Origin: Notamacropus eugenii
Lineage: Eukaryota > Chordata > Mammalia > Diprotodontia > Macropodidae
Reading direction: 5' to 3'
Length of the DNA: 64,000 nt
Assembly: GCF_028372415.1 (NCBI RefSeq)
Contig: NC_092877.1
Location: 216,910,116-216,974,115, forward strand
The position numbers were made by a program, and so were the translations under genes. Below are positions 33,503-43,590 of the stretch, one piece after another. The notes beneath the pieces were generated by a model. The model was not told the origin of the DNA. It saw only the letters and a program-made list of their open reading frames with translations, and searched no databases. Position 1 is the first letter of the stretch. Each line of letters opens with the position of its first letter.

Positions 33503-34715
33503 TTTCCCAGCCAATTACTTGACTTCTGAATCCTCTGTCATGGGGAGGGTCCTAGTGCTCCTCCTCACCCCAGGACCGTACTCAGGACTGAGGTTCAGGT
33601 CAGCTGCTCAATTCCCTCAGGAGCTTTAGGTGAAGTGCTTCACAAATGGATGCTGCATAGCAGCAGTCACTACTGCTGCTGCCACCTGGTGCCTGTGCTG
33701 GGGGGGGGGGGGACCCTGCTCCCCTCTTGGCCAGCTGGGAAAGCCCTCTCACTGACCTTTGAAGCTTTCTTTGGTGTTTGTGGGTTGAGGAATCTGAGAC
33801 CTTCCCTCATGGGGATTCTGCCCCAGAGGCCTGTTCCAGTGCTGTTCCTCCCAGTGCCACGTGCCCAGGCTAGACTCTGCTCCACTCAGCATCCCATGGG
33901 ATAGACCTTTTCTGTCAGCCTTCCAGGTTACGTTTGGCTGGAAATCTCTTTCACTCTGTCGTTTTGTGGCTTCTGCTGCTCTAGAATTTGTTGAAAGTCA
34001 TTTTTTAGAGGTATTTTATGGGCTATGGGAAGACCTATAATATGTGCGTCTTTCTACTCTGCCATCTTGGCTCTACCCTAACAATCACTTTAATCAAACA
34101 CATGTATCATTCCTTTAACCAAGCACATATATCATTCAGTTAGTTCAGGGGGGAAAGTCAGCACCCTGAACTTCAGAGAAAAAAAACAAAGAAATTAAAA
34201 GTCAATAGACATAGATTCCTCTCTCTGAATTCAATGGTCTTTAGAGGCTTCCCAGTGTCTGCATCTGGCCAAACAAACAGTTTCAGTCAATAAGCCCCCA
34301 AGTAAAACTGGCACCTTAGAGAATTTATACACTTTTTAGAGCCAGAGGGCATCATACCCCTTGAGAACCAGTGCCTCATTAATAAAAGGCTTGGACTTTC
34401 TCACAAATCTCCCCTAGCCTGACTATGGGTGGGAAAGATCCACCTTATTCATATTCAAATAGAGGCATTACACTTAACAAAAACAGCAAAAAATCCTATT
34501 TTACTTGTCATTACATCTATATCAAATTGTATGCGGCTGTGGAAGGAATGGGGGGGAAGGAGAGAAAATTTAAACCTCAAAAGCTTGTAGAACTGAATGT
34601 TGTAAACTAAAAATAAATAAATAATTTTAAAGCAAAAGACCAAACTCAAGTAGAGATTTCCCTTCTGTCAGAGGACTTTCATTGTTTATCCAGCTATCAT
34701 TTAGTTATGATCCCC

Positions 34716-35785
34716 CTGGCAGATATGTCTCTAAAGACTAACAACAGCATGTTTGCTTTGGTAATCTACCTTTCTTCTGATGACTAGGTGACTCAAGATG
34801 CCATAAAAGCAAGGAAGGACCTCACGAGTTAGCTGCATTCTCAATGGCATCTATATTCAATTCATTGTAATCTAAAAGAAAAATAATCTCTAGGGAAAAA
34901 TATTCCCATATTCAGGAGCAAAATGACACTACTTTCAAGGTTCCCCAAGAAACTACCTCTTCCTTAAGCTGCTCTTACCCTCATGGTGAGCTCTCATTCC
35001 ACAATACCTCTCTATTCTCCTAATCCATCACTCTTCTTTGGTTTTCATGTCATTTTTTTCTCAGTCATCACCCTATAGTCATGTATTTGAACCAGGTACT
35101 ATTCTCCATTCCAGCCCTGGACTCCATCAACCCTATGCTTTTCCTGCCTTTGATTATTTACATGCTCTACATATTGCCTCTACCCTCTACTGAGTATCTG
35201 AGTGTTGCTGGAGTAAATCATAAAACTACACGCACTGTTTCTAATCCAAATCCATTATACTCAAATACAACTGAGCCCTTATGACTGTGTAGATCCACAG
35301 TTTGTGGATCAAGAGGGTAATAACTGACTTCACCTAGAAGAGAGAGTGTTCTCTTTCCTCAAATAAATGTTGAATAAAAGGATCTGACTCAAATAGTTCA
35401 GATCTTATTGCAATGAACTGCAAGGGATAATACTGGATTTTGTAACACTATATATTGCTTTCCTAAGTAGGAAAACTGATGTTGGAAAGATCTTTTATGT
35501 GCAGATTTCTACAGTAGCAGAAATCCATATCCTTATCCATATCACACTCCTCTCACAGGTGTTCTTACAAATCTTTCCCTCTCTTCTCAAAGCTTAAACC
35601 CATTCCTAATCTACTACAAATCTCAGCAAATGAATTTTTCCTTATGCTTTAGTGATATTAAAACCACTGATCATTGCTTCTATTTTCTTAGTTCCCATTC
35701 ACTTCTCAACCCCTTATCATCAACATTTCAACCCCATCACTCAACTATAACTTTTCTCTCCCAGTTTGCTAATAATGCCCTAAGT
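34716..35785. other. Mostly unassigned; may be further 5' L2 sequence
   Basis: Pyrimidine-rich stretches at 34,960-35,290 and 35,530-35,785 have L2-like composition and lead straight into the recognisable L2 below, but I cannot align them confidently. Confidence 0.35.
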
Positions 35786-37048
35786 ACTTACTTAATCTGA
35801 TATATTTTTCTTAGTCCCAATTCCACTTGATCTCTCTGGAGTTTTTATTGATCACTCTATCTTGTTGGATATTCCCCCTTGCCTTCCAAGACATCAGTTC
35901 TCATATTTATCTAAATATTACTTAATCTGCTTTGATGAACTATCCATTTTCCAAACACTTAGTAAGTACCATTGTGCTCCAGGGCACCATTCTGGACTCT
36001 CCTCTCTCTCTGTGCATTTTCTGAGTAATTATTCAGTTCCCAAGACTTACACATCTGTACATCAAGTTTTAATATCTCTCTTCAAACTCATTTCTGAATT
36101 GCTAACTAGGTATTGGACATTTCCACTAGGAGGTATGATTAGCTTCCCAAATGAAACACATACAAAGGGGAATTCTTTACCTCCCTTTCCTCCAACCCAC
36201 CACTTCTCCAAATTATCCTATTTCTTCCAATCCTTCAATTTTATCACAACCTCAAAGTCATACTCAACTCTTCCCAATTCTTCTCCCATCATAACCTCTC
36301 AATATCAAGTCTTATCAATTCTCCAGTCATATCTGTAGCATCTATTCCTTCATTTTCAACCATAATATCAATATCCTATTTCAGTTGCTTATTACTGCCC
36401 ACATGGACTATTGTAACAACCTACTAATTTATTCTTCTACCTCAAAATTCCTTACAGGGCTGCCAAAATAATCCTTCTAATGAACAGATCTGATCATGTC
36501 AATTCCATACTCAAAAACTTCCAAGGATTCCAATTGCCTATAAAATAAAATACTCTTCAGTCAGGCTTTAAAGGAACCTACAAAACCCGAATACAACCTA
36601 ACTTTTTAGCCTTTTTCACACTGTTCCCTTTCATGGACTGATGTTCATGGTTGTTTTAGTCACATGGTACCCTGACTTACACTTTCCCATCTCAGTACTC
36701 AGTTCATTTCTCATGTCTGGAATACACTTCCTGTCCATTGCCACTTGTTGAAAACCTTCTCTGATTTCAAGGCAAAACCCAGGTGCCACCTCCTTCCATG
36801 AACCTTTCTCTAGCTTCAATCTAAAAGAAATTTCTTCTTCCTTAATTTTTTTTTGAAGAGTACGTTGTTGTTCTCCTGTTCCCTACCAAATTTTCCCTTC
36901 TACCATATTTATTTGTGTAAATGTTAACTCTGCCTATATCCCTGCATAAAATTTTTAAGGGTAGCAACTGTGTAATATTTTTTTTCTTTGTATCTTTAGC
37001 ATCTCTCATAGGGATCTCATGTAATCATGCTTAATAAATGTCTTTTCA
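35786..37048 (+). repeat. LINE L2 with RT remnant, to its 3' end
   Basis: A 158-codon frame (35,862-36,338) and the bases just before it read LDLSGVFIDHSILLDI then SYLSKYYLICFDELS.., which matches RT motif A of L2/CR1 elements (LDLSAAFDTVDH type) and the following segment. The catalytic D region is altered (F-I-D-H). Then come 'cacatggactattgtaacaa', 'gatctgatcatgtcaattcc', 'gtctggaatacacttcctgt' and the terminus 'gcttaataaatgtcttttc'. This is the longest continuous L2 in the window, about 1.26 kb. Confidence 0.8.
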
Positions 37049-37839
37049 AACTAATATAATTAAATAAACCATCATGTGTTTGGATTTTGTAGATCACCCA
37101 CAGCAAATGCTTAATCTCAACATACTTCTTAATTGCCTTCCTATTCTGCCACAGTTGGTGTGTGTGCTCAGGGAATACAAACTATTTGACTAAAAAAAGA
37201 ACCTTAATTATTCAGGTAAATATTCTTTTAATAATATGTGCATTCTAGAGTTTGATTTCCCTATTCTACTACCTTTGCCATTAGGAAGGATAATGTCAAG
37301 CTGATTGTGTCTAGCCTGTGAGAAAAACAATTTTCCTCACTTCACTTTATACTCTTTCCCAGGCTTTGACTGGTGGGGAGTGGGGAAGGGGGGATGAAAC
37401 CTATAAAAGAAATATAAATTTAGCCTAAAGCCTTGGTATTACAGAAAAATTAGGTGTGAACATAGAGTATTTAGGAAATAAAGTCACTATTATTTTTACA
37501 AAGATCTAGTATAAATTTGACATTCTAGCTTGGCTGCCTCAGACTCACTTTTGTTCTTGTGATTGAATTATCCATAGTGTTCTCTGAACAGATGTTTTTA
37601 TTTCAGTATTCTTCTCACTACATTTACCAGTTCTCTCATTCGGTTGCCATGAGTCCTTTTTTCCAGCTTCTCTCTAAAACAACAAAAGAAAAACAGAACA
37701 ACCTTTCTCACATTATATAGTCAAAATGGAACTTGGAGGCTAAATGTTAAGCTCTCCATTTTCAAAATTATCTCTTAACATCTTCAGGCTCAGAAACCCA
37801 GTGTAGAGCAAAAGCTTCAAAATGAGAATTATTCCAAAA
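37049..37839. other. No recognised feature
   Basis: No gene or confident repeat. Confidence 0.4.
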
Positions 37840-38165
37840 CATGACTGTGAAACATTAATGCCAGGCCAAGTTATTGACAAAGAGAACATGTTCTGCTGTC
37901 TTCCTCAGGCTGCTCTCCAGTGCCGCGAAGGAATAGCGCCCTCTGTGATCGAGAGGGAATAGCACCCTTTGTGTTTGCAGCAATATTCTGATGGAGAACT
38001 AATGAAAGATATTTTCAGCTTCAGGGCAGAACTGCCCTCTTGGATCTAGCTATTTATAATGCTACAATCTCTGACACTTCTCAACTCATCCCTTGGAAAT
38101 GTGCAGAAAAAATAATTTGGCAAATCCTAACCGCCCATAAGAAAATGTCCTAGGATGAGCTAATG
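37840..38165. promoter_or_regulatory. Candidate regulatory element with repeated GCCCTCT cores
   Basis: No repeat family is recognised. It contains an 18-bp direct repeat (37,930-37,947 and 37,956-37,973, GGAATAGCRCCCTYTGTG, two differences) and a further CTGCCCTCTT at 38,032-38,041. The reverse complements CAGAGGGCGC and AAGAGGGCAG fit the 3' half of the CTCF consensus. Function is inferred. Confidence 0.35.
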
Positions 38166-38265
38166 CTTCTATATGTCAGAGAAGTAGATGTATTTATGGG
38201 AAGTATGCCTCTCTATAGAGAACCATTACAAGCCATCATATTATGGAGAAGAAATTCTCATCTTG

Positions 38266-38268
<3 letters not shown>

Positions 38269-38299
<31 letters not shown>
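38269..38299. repeat. (CA)n microsatellite
   Basis: About 15 CA units. Confidence 0.95.
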
Positions 38300-38302
<3 letters not shown>

Positions 38303-38544
38303 TTATTGAGCTATCTGCAAAGAAGGTATATCTTTACTAATATGTAAGCTGTGACCTGACCAGCGTTCTAAGAAATGCATGGCAATTGGTTCAACCTCAA
38401 GGAAATGAATACGCTGAGGAACTTTGAAGCCTGGAAGAGCAGAGTTAGTACCAGAGAAATGTGGAACTAATCAGAATTTATATAACTATAGTTTAAATCA
38501 GCTTTTTTTAACATTTACATTAGTTTTACACATCCAAGGTCTTG

Positions 38545-38722
38545 CTAGATTCAGAGTAAGAGGAATGGGGTATATAGCCCCTGTGTCTGCCACTTACTAC
38601 TTTTGTGACCTTAGGCAAATCACATCAGCTATTTAAGCCTCAGTTTCTTTATCTGTAAAAAAATAATAGAAAATTAGACTAGGACACCTCTTAGGGCCCT
38701 TAAAGCTCTAAATACATGAACC
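38545..38722 (+). repeat. MIR/THER2-type SINE, copy 1 of 5 in a row
   Basis: 'tgtctgccacttactacttt', 'gtgaccttaggcaaatcaca', 'cagtttctttatctgtaaaa' and 'tagggcccttaaagctctaa'. Confidence 0.8.
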
Positions 38723-38724
38723 AA

Positions 38725-38860
38725 GACTCAGGACAAGTCATTTAATCTCTTAGAGCCTCCATTTTCTCATCTGGAATATAAGGATTATAATAATACTATC
38801 TATGAGTAGTATCTACCTCACAGCATTATTATGAAGACAGTACTTGAAGCAGAGAGCATA
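38725..38860 (+). repeat. MIR-type SINE, copy 2 of 5
   Basis: 'ggacaagtcatttaatctct', 'attttctcatctggaatata' and 'tctacctcacagcattatta'; head missing. Confidence 0.75.
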
Positions 38861-38867
38861 TGTAAAG

Positions 38868-39065
38868 TGAACAGAATTTGGAATCAGAGGACTTGGTTCA
38901 AATATTGGTCTACCATATTGGTCTACCATTGGTCTACCTTTGTAACAAACCACAAATTTCCTTTCTTTGAGTAAATCACTCAATCTTTCTTTTCCTTAGT
39001 TTTTTCATCTTGTTTAGATGACCTCCAAAGTCTAAATCTAGTTCCAAATCTAGGTGCATTTTTGA
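38868..39065 (+). repeat. MIR/THER2-type SINE, copy 3 of 5, with internal triplication
   Basis: 'ggaatcagaggacttggttc' head side, then three copies of ATTGGTCTACC (38,904-38,914, 38,917-38,927 and 38,928-38,938), then 'gtaaatcactcaatctttct' and 'gatgacctccaaagtctaaa'. Confidence 0.75.
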
Positions 39066-39074
39066 GGAGCTAAA

Positions 39075-39200
39075 GTTAAAATTAAGACAAGGTAGAGTGT
39101 CAATTTTGCCAATTGCTAATCACTCAGGTGATGAGTCCCTGTACCTTACTTTGCACATCTATAAAACTGAGAGAATAATACTTGTCTTATTACTATGAGG
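39075..39200 (+). repeat. MIR-type SINE, copy 4 of 5
   Basis: 'tttgcacatctataaaactg' and 'agagaataatacttgtctta' give core end and tail start. The head is decayed. Confidence 0.55.
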
Positions 39201-39204
39201 AAAA

Positions 39205-39415
39205 CACTAGAGGCAGTGGCATACCTTGTAAAGAAATACTAGTTCTGGAGTTAGAGAATCAAAGTGCAAATTTTGCCTCTGACATTTACTATCTGTGTGA
39301 ATTTGGGCAAGCTTCTTCAACTCCCTGGGCTTCAATTTTCTCAGATGCAAAATAAAGGGATTAACCAATGCCTCTGAGGTCTGTTCTAACTCTATATTGT
39401 TGTTCCTATGAAATC
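39205..39415 (+). repeat. MIR/THER2-type SINE, copy 5 of 5
   Basis: 'gttctggagttagagaatca', 'cctctgacatttactatctg', 'tgtgaatttgggcaagcttc' and 'cctctgaggtctgttctaac' show all parts in order. Confidence 0.8.
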
Positions 39416-39439
39416 AGATAAAAAAATCAAAGAAATATT

Positions 39440-39490
39440 TAATCATAGGATTTTATAGCTAGAGGAGACCCTTCAAGATCATGTATTCCT
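39440..39490 (-). repeat. MIR3/THER2 tail fragment
   Basis: 'aatcataggattttatagct' then 'agaggagacccttcaagatc' is the reversed 3' end of this group. Confidence 0.5.
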
Positions 39491-39494
39491 GGAA

Positions 39495-42170
39495 AAATTG
39501 AGAATACAAACACTCTACCAAGTTCCTTTAATGAGACAAATATAGCTAACCAGGGATTAACAAATCAATGTAAGTAAGGAATATTGATACAAACATTTTA
39601 AGTGAAAGTCTGGCAAAAAAAAAAAAACTACAGCAATAAAAAAAAAATCACTTATTTGAGTTGGCTTTATGCCAAAGACATTGGAATTATTAGGAAAACA
39701 ATAACATAATTAATTATATTAAAAACAAAAAGACCTTAACCTCATAATTATGATGATTGATGAAGGAAAAGCATGACATTTATTCCAGAAATCCTCTAGA
39801 TCATAGAGAAACCTATATTTCTCAATGATTAAAAAGTATATATCTGAAACGAAAAGCTAAAATTATTTACAGTGAGAAATACTAGAAAGTCTCTCAGTAA
39901 TTACAAGAGTAAAGTAAGGATGGCACTATTCTTGCAGTTACTTGACATAGTTCTAGGAATGCTAACAACATCAATGCAAAGAGAAAAAACTATCTATGTT
40001 TGCTGGTAACATAATGTTTTACTTTTAAAACCTCAGAAGTTTGAGGGAAAAATTGAGACAATGTCTTCAGTATAGTAGCAGGATGCAAAATAAACCCACA
40101 AAAGTGAAAAATATTTCTATATATCAGTAGAAGAGCACAGGAGAAAATTCTAAAAAAAAAAAAAAAAAGCTTTAAAATAAGTTTAAAATACACAGAATAT
40201 CTGAGAGTCAATCTACCAAGGCACTCTCCAATTGGCGTAGATACATTTTTAAAACATTTTTTTAAAGAAATACAGAACAACTTGAAAATTTAGCAAGAGG
40301 TTCAAAGCTCATGGGTGAATTTCACCAATATAACATAAAAGTTGATGCTACTACCTAAATCAATGTGCATATTTAGTGTTACATCAGTCCAACTACCAAG
40401 GGATTCCTTTATGGAGTTAAACAAAATAATAACAAAATTGATCCAGAAGAACAGAAGGTTTAGAATCTCAAGTCACATGATGGGAAAATGTAAGACTGAA
40501 CAGGGAATGGCATTTCTAGACTTCAAATTACACTATCAAACAGTAATCATCAAAGTTATTTAGTGCTGATTAGAAAATAGAAAAGTTAACTAGTGAAACA
40601 GACTTGATAAGGAAGAATCAAAAGTAATTGAACTCACTAATCCAATGTTCAGTAAACCATACAATATAAACTACTTAGTAAGTAATTCTTTATGCGGTAA
40701 GAATTATAGGAAAAACAAGAAAACGACTTTTGCAAATATTAGATTTAGAAGAGCATCTTGTATGCTATGCTACAATAAACTCAAATTGGATACATTATCT
40801 GTTCATTAAAGTTCATATCTTTTTTTAAAAAAAATAGGAGAGAATCAGTTTAAGCACCTTTAGCAGTTATCATTAAGGAGAGAATTCTTAACTAAATAAG
40901 GGATATAGGTGATTACAAAAAGAAAATTAATTTAAATTACATGATTTTTTTTTAAACTACAGGAAAAAAATTAAAGAAACTATACTAAGAAAGGAAGTAA
41001 CTGACTGGGGGGAAAAATCCTTCATCAAAAATCTCTGTTAAGGATCTACATAACAGAGCTACAACATAGAATAGTAGACAGAAAACTGACCTTGAAACCA
41101 GAAGGCGCTGGATTCAAGTCCTGCATTTTATCTATACTGTCTCTGTGACACAAGGCAAATCACTTAATCTCTAATTGTTCAATTCTCTAAGTTACAGAGA
41201 TAACAAAGTAGAAGTTTCTCATGGAGAGCATACTATAGCAATGAAATCACAGTTTTAAAAACTATCCTTATATAAGATATATAAAGAACTAAAATAAATA
41301 TGAATGACTAAAAGCCATTTCTAATGGAACGGGAGGAAATAAAGCCCTTATTTAGTGCCTCCTTTGCACTAAACACAAAGAGCTCTCAAAAGAAGAATAC
41401 TGAACAAAAATACAAAACATGTTCTCAAGTCACTTGTAAGAGAAATGCAAATCCAAACAACTTTGGGTTTTACCACACGTCTAGGAAATTGACAATGATA
41501 ACAAAAGAAACAGAAATACTGTTGGTGAAACTTGAAAATGGTACAACCCCTCTCTAAAAAAGCCCTGTGGAATTATGATAAGAAAGTGATTAAAATATAC
41601 ATAGTCTTTGACCTAGAGATCCCATCTTTACACATAATCCCCAAAAGATCAAATATATGAAGAAAGGAGCCATGTAGAATGACAAGAAAAGAAATTATCA
41701 GCCCTTTTCCATAGTGACAATGAAATGCAAATAAAACAGATACCCATAAGATGGGAAATGGTTAAACAAATTATTTTATGTGAGGATAATTGAATATTAA
41801 TATATTGTGAGAAAAGATGAATATGATGAATACAGGGAAGAGGGAGGATGTATAATCTAATTCAGAGTTAAGTAAACAGGGCCAAGAAAACAATATAAAG
41901 TATGACAAGTACAATGCAAATGACACAGAACAAACAAAAAAAATAGAAACTGAACAATGTGTAATTACAATAACCAAGCCTGGCCATGAAAAAAAGGCAT
42001 GGGAATACATATTCCCTTCTTGGAGAAATATGAGTATGGAATCCTGCATATATGGTCAGATTTATATCATGTTTTTGATTAGTTTTTTCTGAATTTTTTT
42101 ATTTTGATTTTTTTCTTCTTTAAGGATAACTTATCTAATTGGACATTTATTTGGTATTAAAACATAAAAA
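39495..42170 (+). mobile_element. L1 ORF2 (from RT domain) to 3' end, dead copy
   Basis: Sequence follows L1 ORF2 from before the RT active site. The usual L-S-L-F-A-D-D active-site segment reads LSMFAGNIMFY here: both catalytic aspartates are lost (39,999-40,010). Further on, LPKSMCIFSVTSVQLPRDSF.. and ..ELNKIITKLIQKNRRFRIS (40,351-40,470) match the post-RT part of marsupial L1 ORF2. The tail (about 41,790-42,170) is a diverged L1 3' UTR. Many stops and several deletions, no intact frame. A SINE at 41,055-41,262 interrupts it. Confidence 0.85.
41055..41262 (+). mobile_element. Mar1-type CORE-SINE inserted in L1
   Basis: 'gaccttgaaaccagaaggcg', 'ctggattcaagtcctgcatt', 'tgacacaaggcaaatcactt', 'gttcaattctctaagttaca' and 'agcaatgaaatcacagtttt' run from head to the Mar1-specific 3' end. 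L1 resumes at 'tatataaagaactaaaataa'. Confidence 0.75.
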
Positions 42171-42189
42171 TCAACAAAAAATGAAAAAA

Positions 42190-42390
42190 TCATGTTAACA
42201 CATTTATTAAGCATTAATGACATGCAAAAGCATTGTGCTTTGTAAACAAAAAAATGTTTATATATACAGATGAAGAGAGGTAGAGAGAAGTCAAATGACT
42301 TAGTAAAGCTTACCTAGCAAGTTAGTGGTGTTATTAAAACTTAGGTCCCAAGATTTCTGATTCATATCAATTCCACTATATCACACAAAA
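42190..42390 (-). repeat. MIR-type SINE
   Basis: 'catttattaagcattaatga' and 'gcaaaagcattgtgctttgt' (tail), then 'cagatgaagagaggtagaga', 'gtcaaatgacttagtaaagc' and 'caattccactatatcacac'. Confidence 0.65.
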
Positions 42391-43014
42391 ACTTTGTCCT
42401 TCTATGTTACTTTGTTTGCCTTTCCTGAGAACTCATGTTTGTAAGAGAATTCTAATTGTCTTTGCAAAAGAGTTACATATGCTCATTTAGCCTGATAATA
42501 CAGAGAGTAATAAAAGTAGATTGAGTTGGTATACTCTGCAAAGAAAGGAATCACTTAGACACCAGTTTAATTCAAACCAAAACTAAATTAGTTATTTCAG
42601 CATCCTACCAGCCCTCATATCAACTCTTACCAGTTCCTGTAAGCAGGCTTAAGGGGCCTGATTCCCTTATAAGAAAGCAGCATTAATAAATGTGAGTTGG
42701 CTAATGCCAAAGTTTTAGAACAGATGGAATTTTTATGAGCTTAATTATATTTAAAACTGTTTTCAGAGCTGATGATCATGTGCTTAATGTACAAGAAAAG
42801 CTTCAGGGTTGGTATTTGGAGGTTGCAAGGCAGTGCTCTTATGAAACATCATTAAATCAATATCATGGTCCAAGAGATTTAGCAAACCCCCTTTCAACCA
42901 GGGAAAGTTTATATCTAGATTACATAATAAGTATGACCTGGTAGGGAGTAAATATTCTGTAGACCACACTCACTACCAAGTTCTACCAAAACTAGCAGAG
43001 CTCTGCTAGGTCTG
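42391..43014. other. No recognised repeat; possible weak conserved sequence
   Basis: About 42,560-42,820 is repeat-free and contains AATTATATTTAAA-type homeodomain/TATA-like text, but evidence for function is slight. Short frames at 42,735-42,969 overlap on both strands and are not genes. Confidence 0.3.
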
Positions 43015-43150
43015 GAGATCAGAATCACAGAATTTTGGAGCTGAAAGGGACTTTGGTGGCTAACCCAAAAGGAATTTCCTTCATGCCATACCTGACAAAT
43101 GATAATCTAGTCTCTACCTGAAGACTTCCCATGAGGGGGAATGCACCATT
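43015..43150 (-). repeat. LINE L3/CR1 3' end
   Basis: 'gaatcacagaattttggagc', 'tgaaagggactttggtggct', 'catacctgacaaatgataat' and 'ctctacctgaagacttccca' match the reverse complement of the L3/CR1 terminus. Confidence 0.7.
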
Positions 43151-43210
43151 TTCAAGATGGACCAAATTGGAGGTCTATAGTGAAGGGAGACCCGCCATCT
43201 TTCAAGATGG
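43146..43210. repeat. Two copies of a CAAGATGG palindrome
   Basis: CCATTTTCAAGATGG (43,146-43,160) and CCATCTTTCAAGATGG (43,195-43,210) are near-identical, 49 bases apart. The second has perfect 7-base inverted arms (CCATCTT/AAGATGG). AAGATGG is the core of the YY1 motif, present on both strands here. Confidence 0.6.
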
Positions 43211-43494
43211 ATCAGCTCTCCTAAGACATTTACAAGAACTAACCTTGCTAAGTTCGGAAAGACTCATTTCCAGAATGTCAGCAACTACATGATTTTCTTT
43301 TCAGCCACAACATCTCACAATCACTAAATTTTCTCTTAGGATGTGAAGGGATTATGATCTTCATTATCCATGAAATATATACTTATGATATTTGCATTAC
43401 TACACACACATAGCTAGAATCATGACTGTTAAATGTTAAACTATAAAGAACGTTAAAAAAACATCTAGCCACTGAACAAATGAAATGTCTCTTC

Positions 43495-43590
43495 TAAATT
43501 TCAGGCAATGTGCTAAGCACCAAGGATACTAAAGTCTTTCTCTTCAAGGCACTTATATTTTAATAGGGAAATGCAATAAAAATATAAGCA
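43495..43590 (-). repeat. LINE L2, 3' end
   Basis: 'caggcaatgtgctaagcacc', 'aaggatactaaagtctttct' and 'cttcaaggcacttatatttt' follow the reversed L2 terminus. Confidence 0.65.

Larger units (their letters stand above)
31508..34081 (-). mobile_element. HAL1-type (ORF1-only) L1 relative, full length
   Basis: The reverse-strand 5' end is 'agagccaagatggcagagta', an L1-like start with a YY1-type AAGATGG. A GC-rich 5' UTR (about 580 bases) leads into ORF1 at 33,502-32,478. Directly after the ORF1 stop comes an A/G-rich 3' UTR of about 970 bases that ends in A-rich repeats (AAATAAATAAAT). There is no ORF2 sequence at all. Flanking CAACGACTTTA (31,497-31,507) and CAATCACTTTA (34,082-34,092) match at 9 of 11 and are the likely target duplication. 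Total length is about 2.57 kb. Confidence 0.8.
31406..34515 (+). mobile_element. Second solo LTR, itself split by a HAL1-type element
   Basis: Begins TGTATTAG and ends CATTACA (TG...CA), with flanking 5-bp near-duplicates CCTAT (31,401-31,405) and TCTAT (34,516-34,520). LTR pieces are 31,406-31,507 and 34,082-34,515. 'gaatttatacactttttaga' gives a TATA-like box and AATAAA lies near 34,380, followed by about 130 bases of R-U5-like sequence. LTR length without the insert is about 525 bases. Family not identified. Confidence 0.6.
31047..34635 (+). mobile_element. L1 3' UTR, 5'-truncated, interrupted by an LTR
   Basis: Left part 31,047-31,405 ('ctggaaaaacttatatgaac', 'gaaccaggaatacattgtac', 'catgatggaaaatgccatcc', 'gaaagaattatgagtctgaa') and right part 34,516-34,635 ('tatatcaaattgtatgcggc', 'gagagaaaatttaaacctca', 'taaaaataaataaat') form one marsupial-type L1 3' end. 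It is flanked by diverged target copies AAGACTAAGTTCAA (31,033-31,046) and AAGACCAAACTCAA (34,636-34,649), 11 of 14 identical. No ORF2 remains. Confidence 0.8.
29745..34715 (+). repeat. LINE L2, split by an LTR and by an L1
   Basis: Three L2 pieces in one orientation: about 29,745-30,240 ('cacctggactactgtaatat', 'ctctgctcagtaaactgtag'), 30,788-31,046 ('tggcatttagagctctttac', 'cttggaatactctcctccct') and 34,650 to about 34,715. Removing the LTR (30,242-30,784) and the L1 complex (31,047-34,635) restores the expected L2 order ('...tctctagaatc...acaaac...'). No frame is maintained. Confidence 0.75.

Noticed and set aside
33635..33904. 89- and 71-codon frames on opposite strands
   Set aside because: They lie in the GC-rich 5' UTR of the HAL1-type element.
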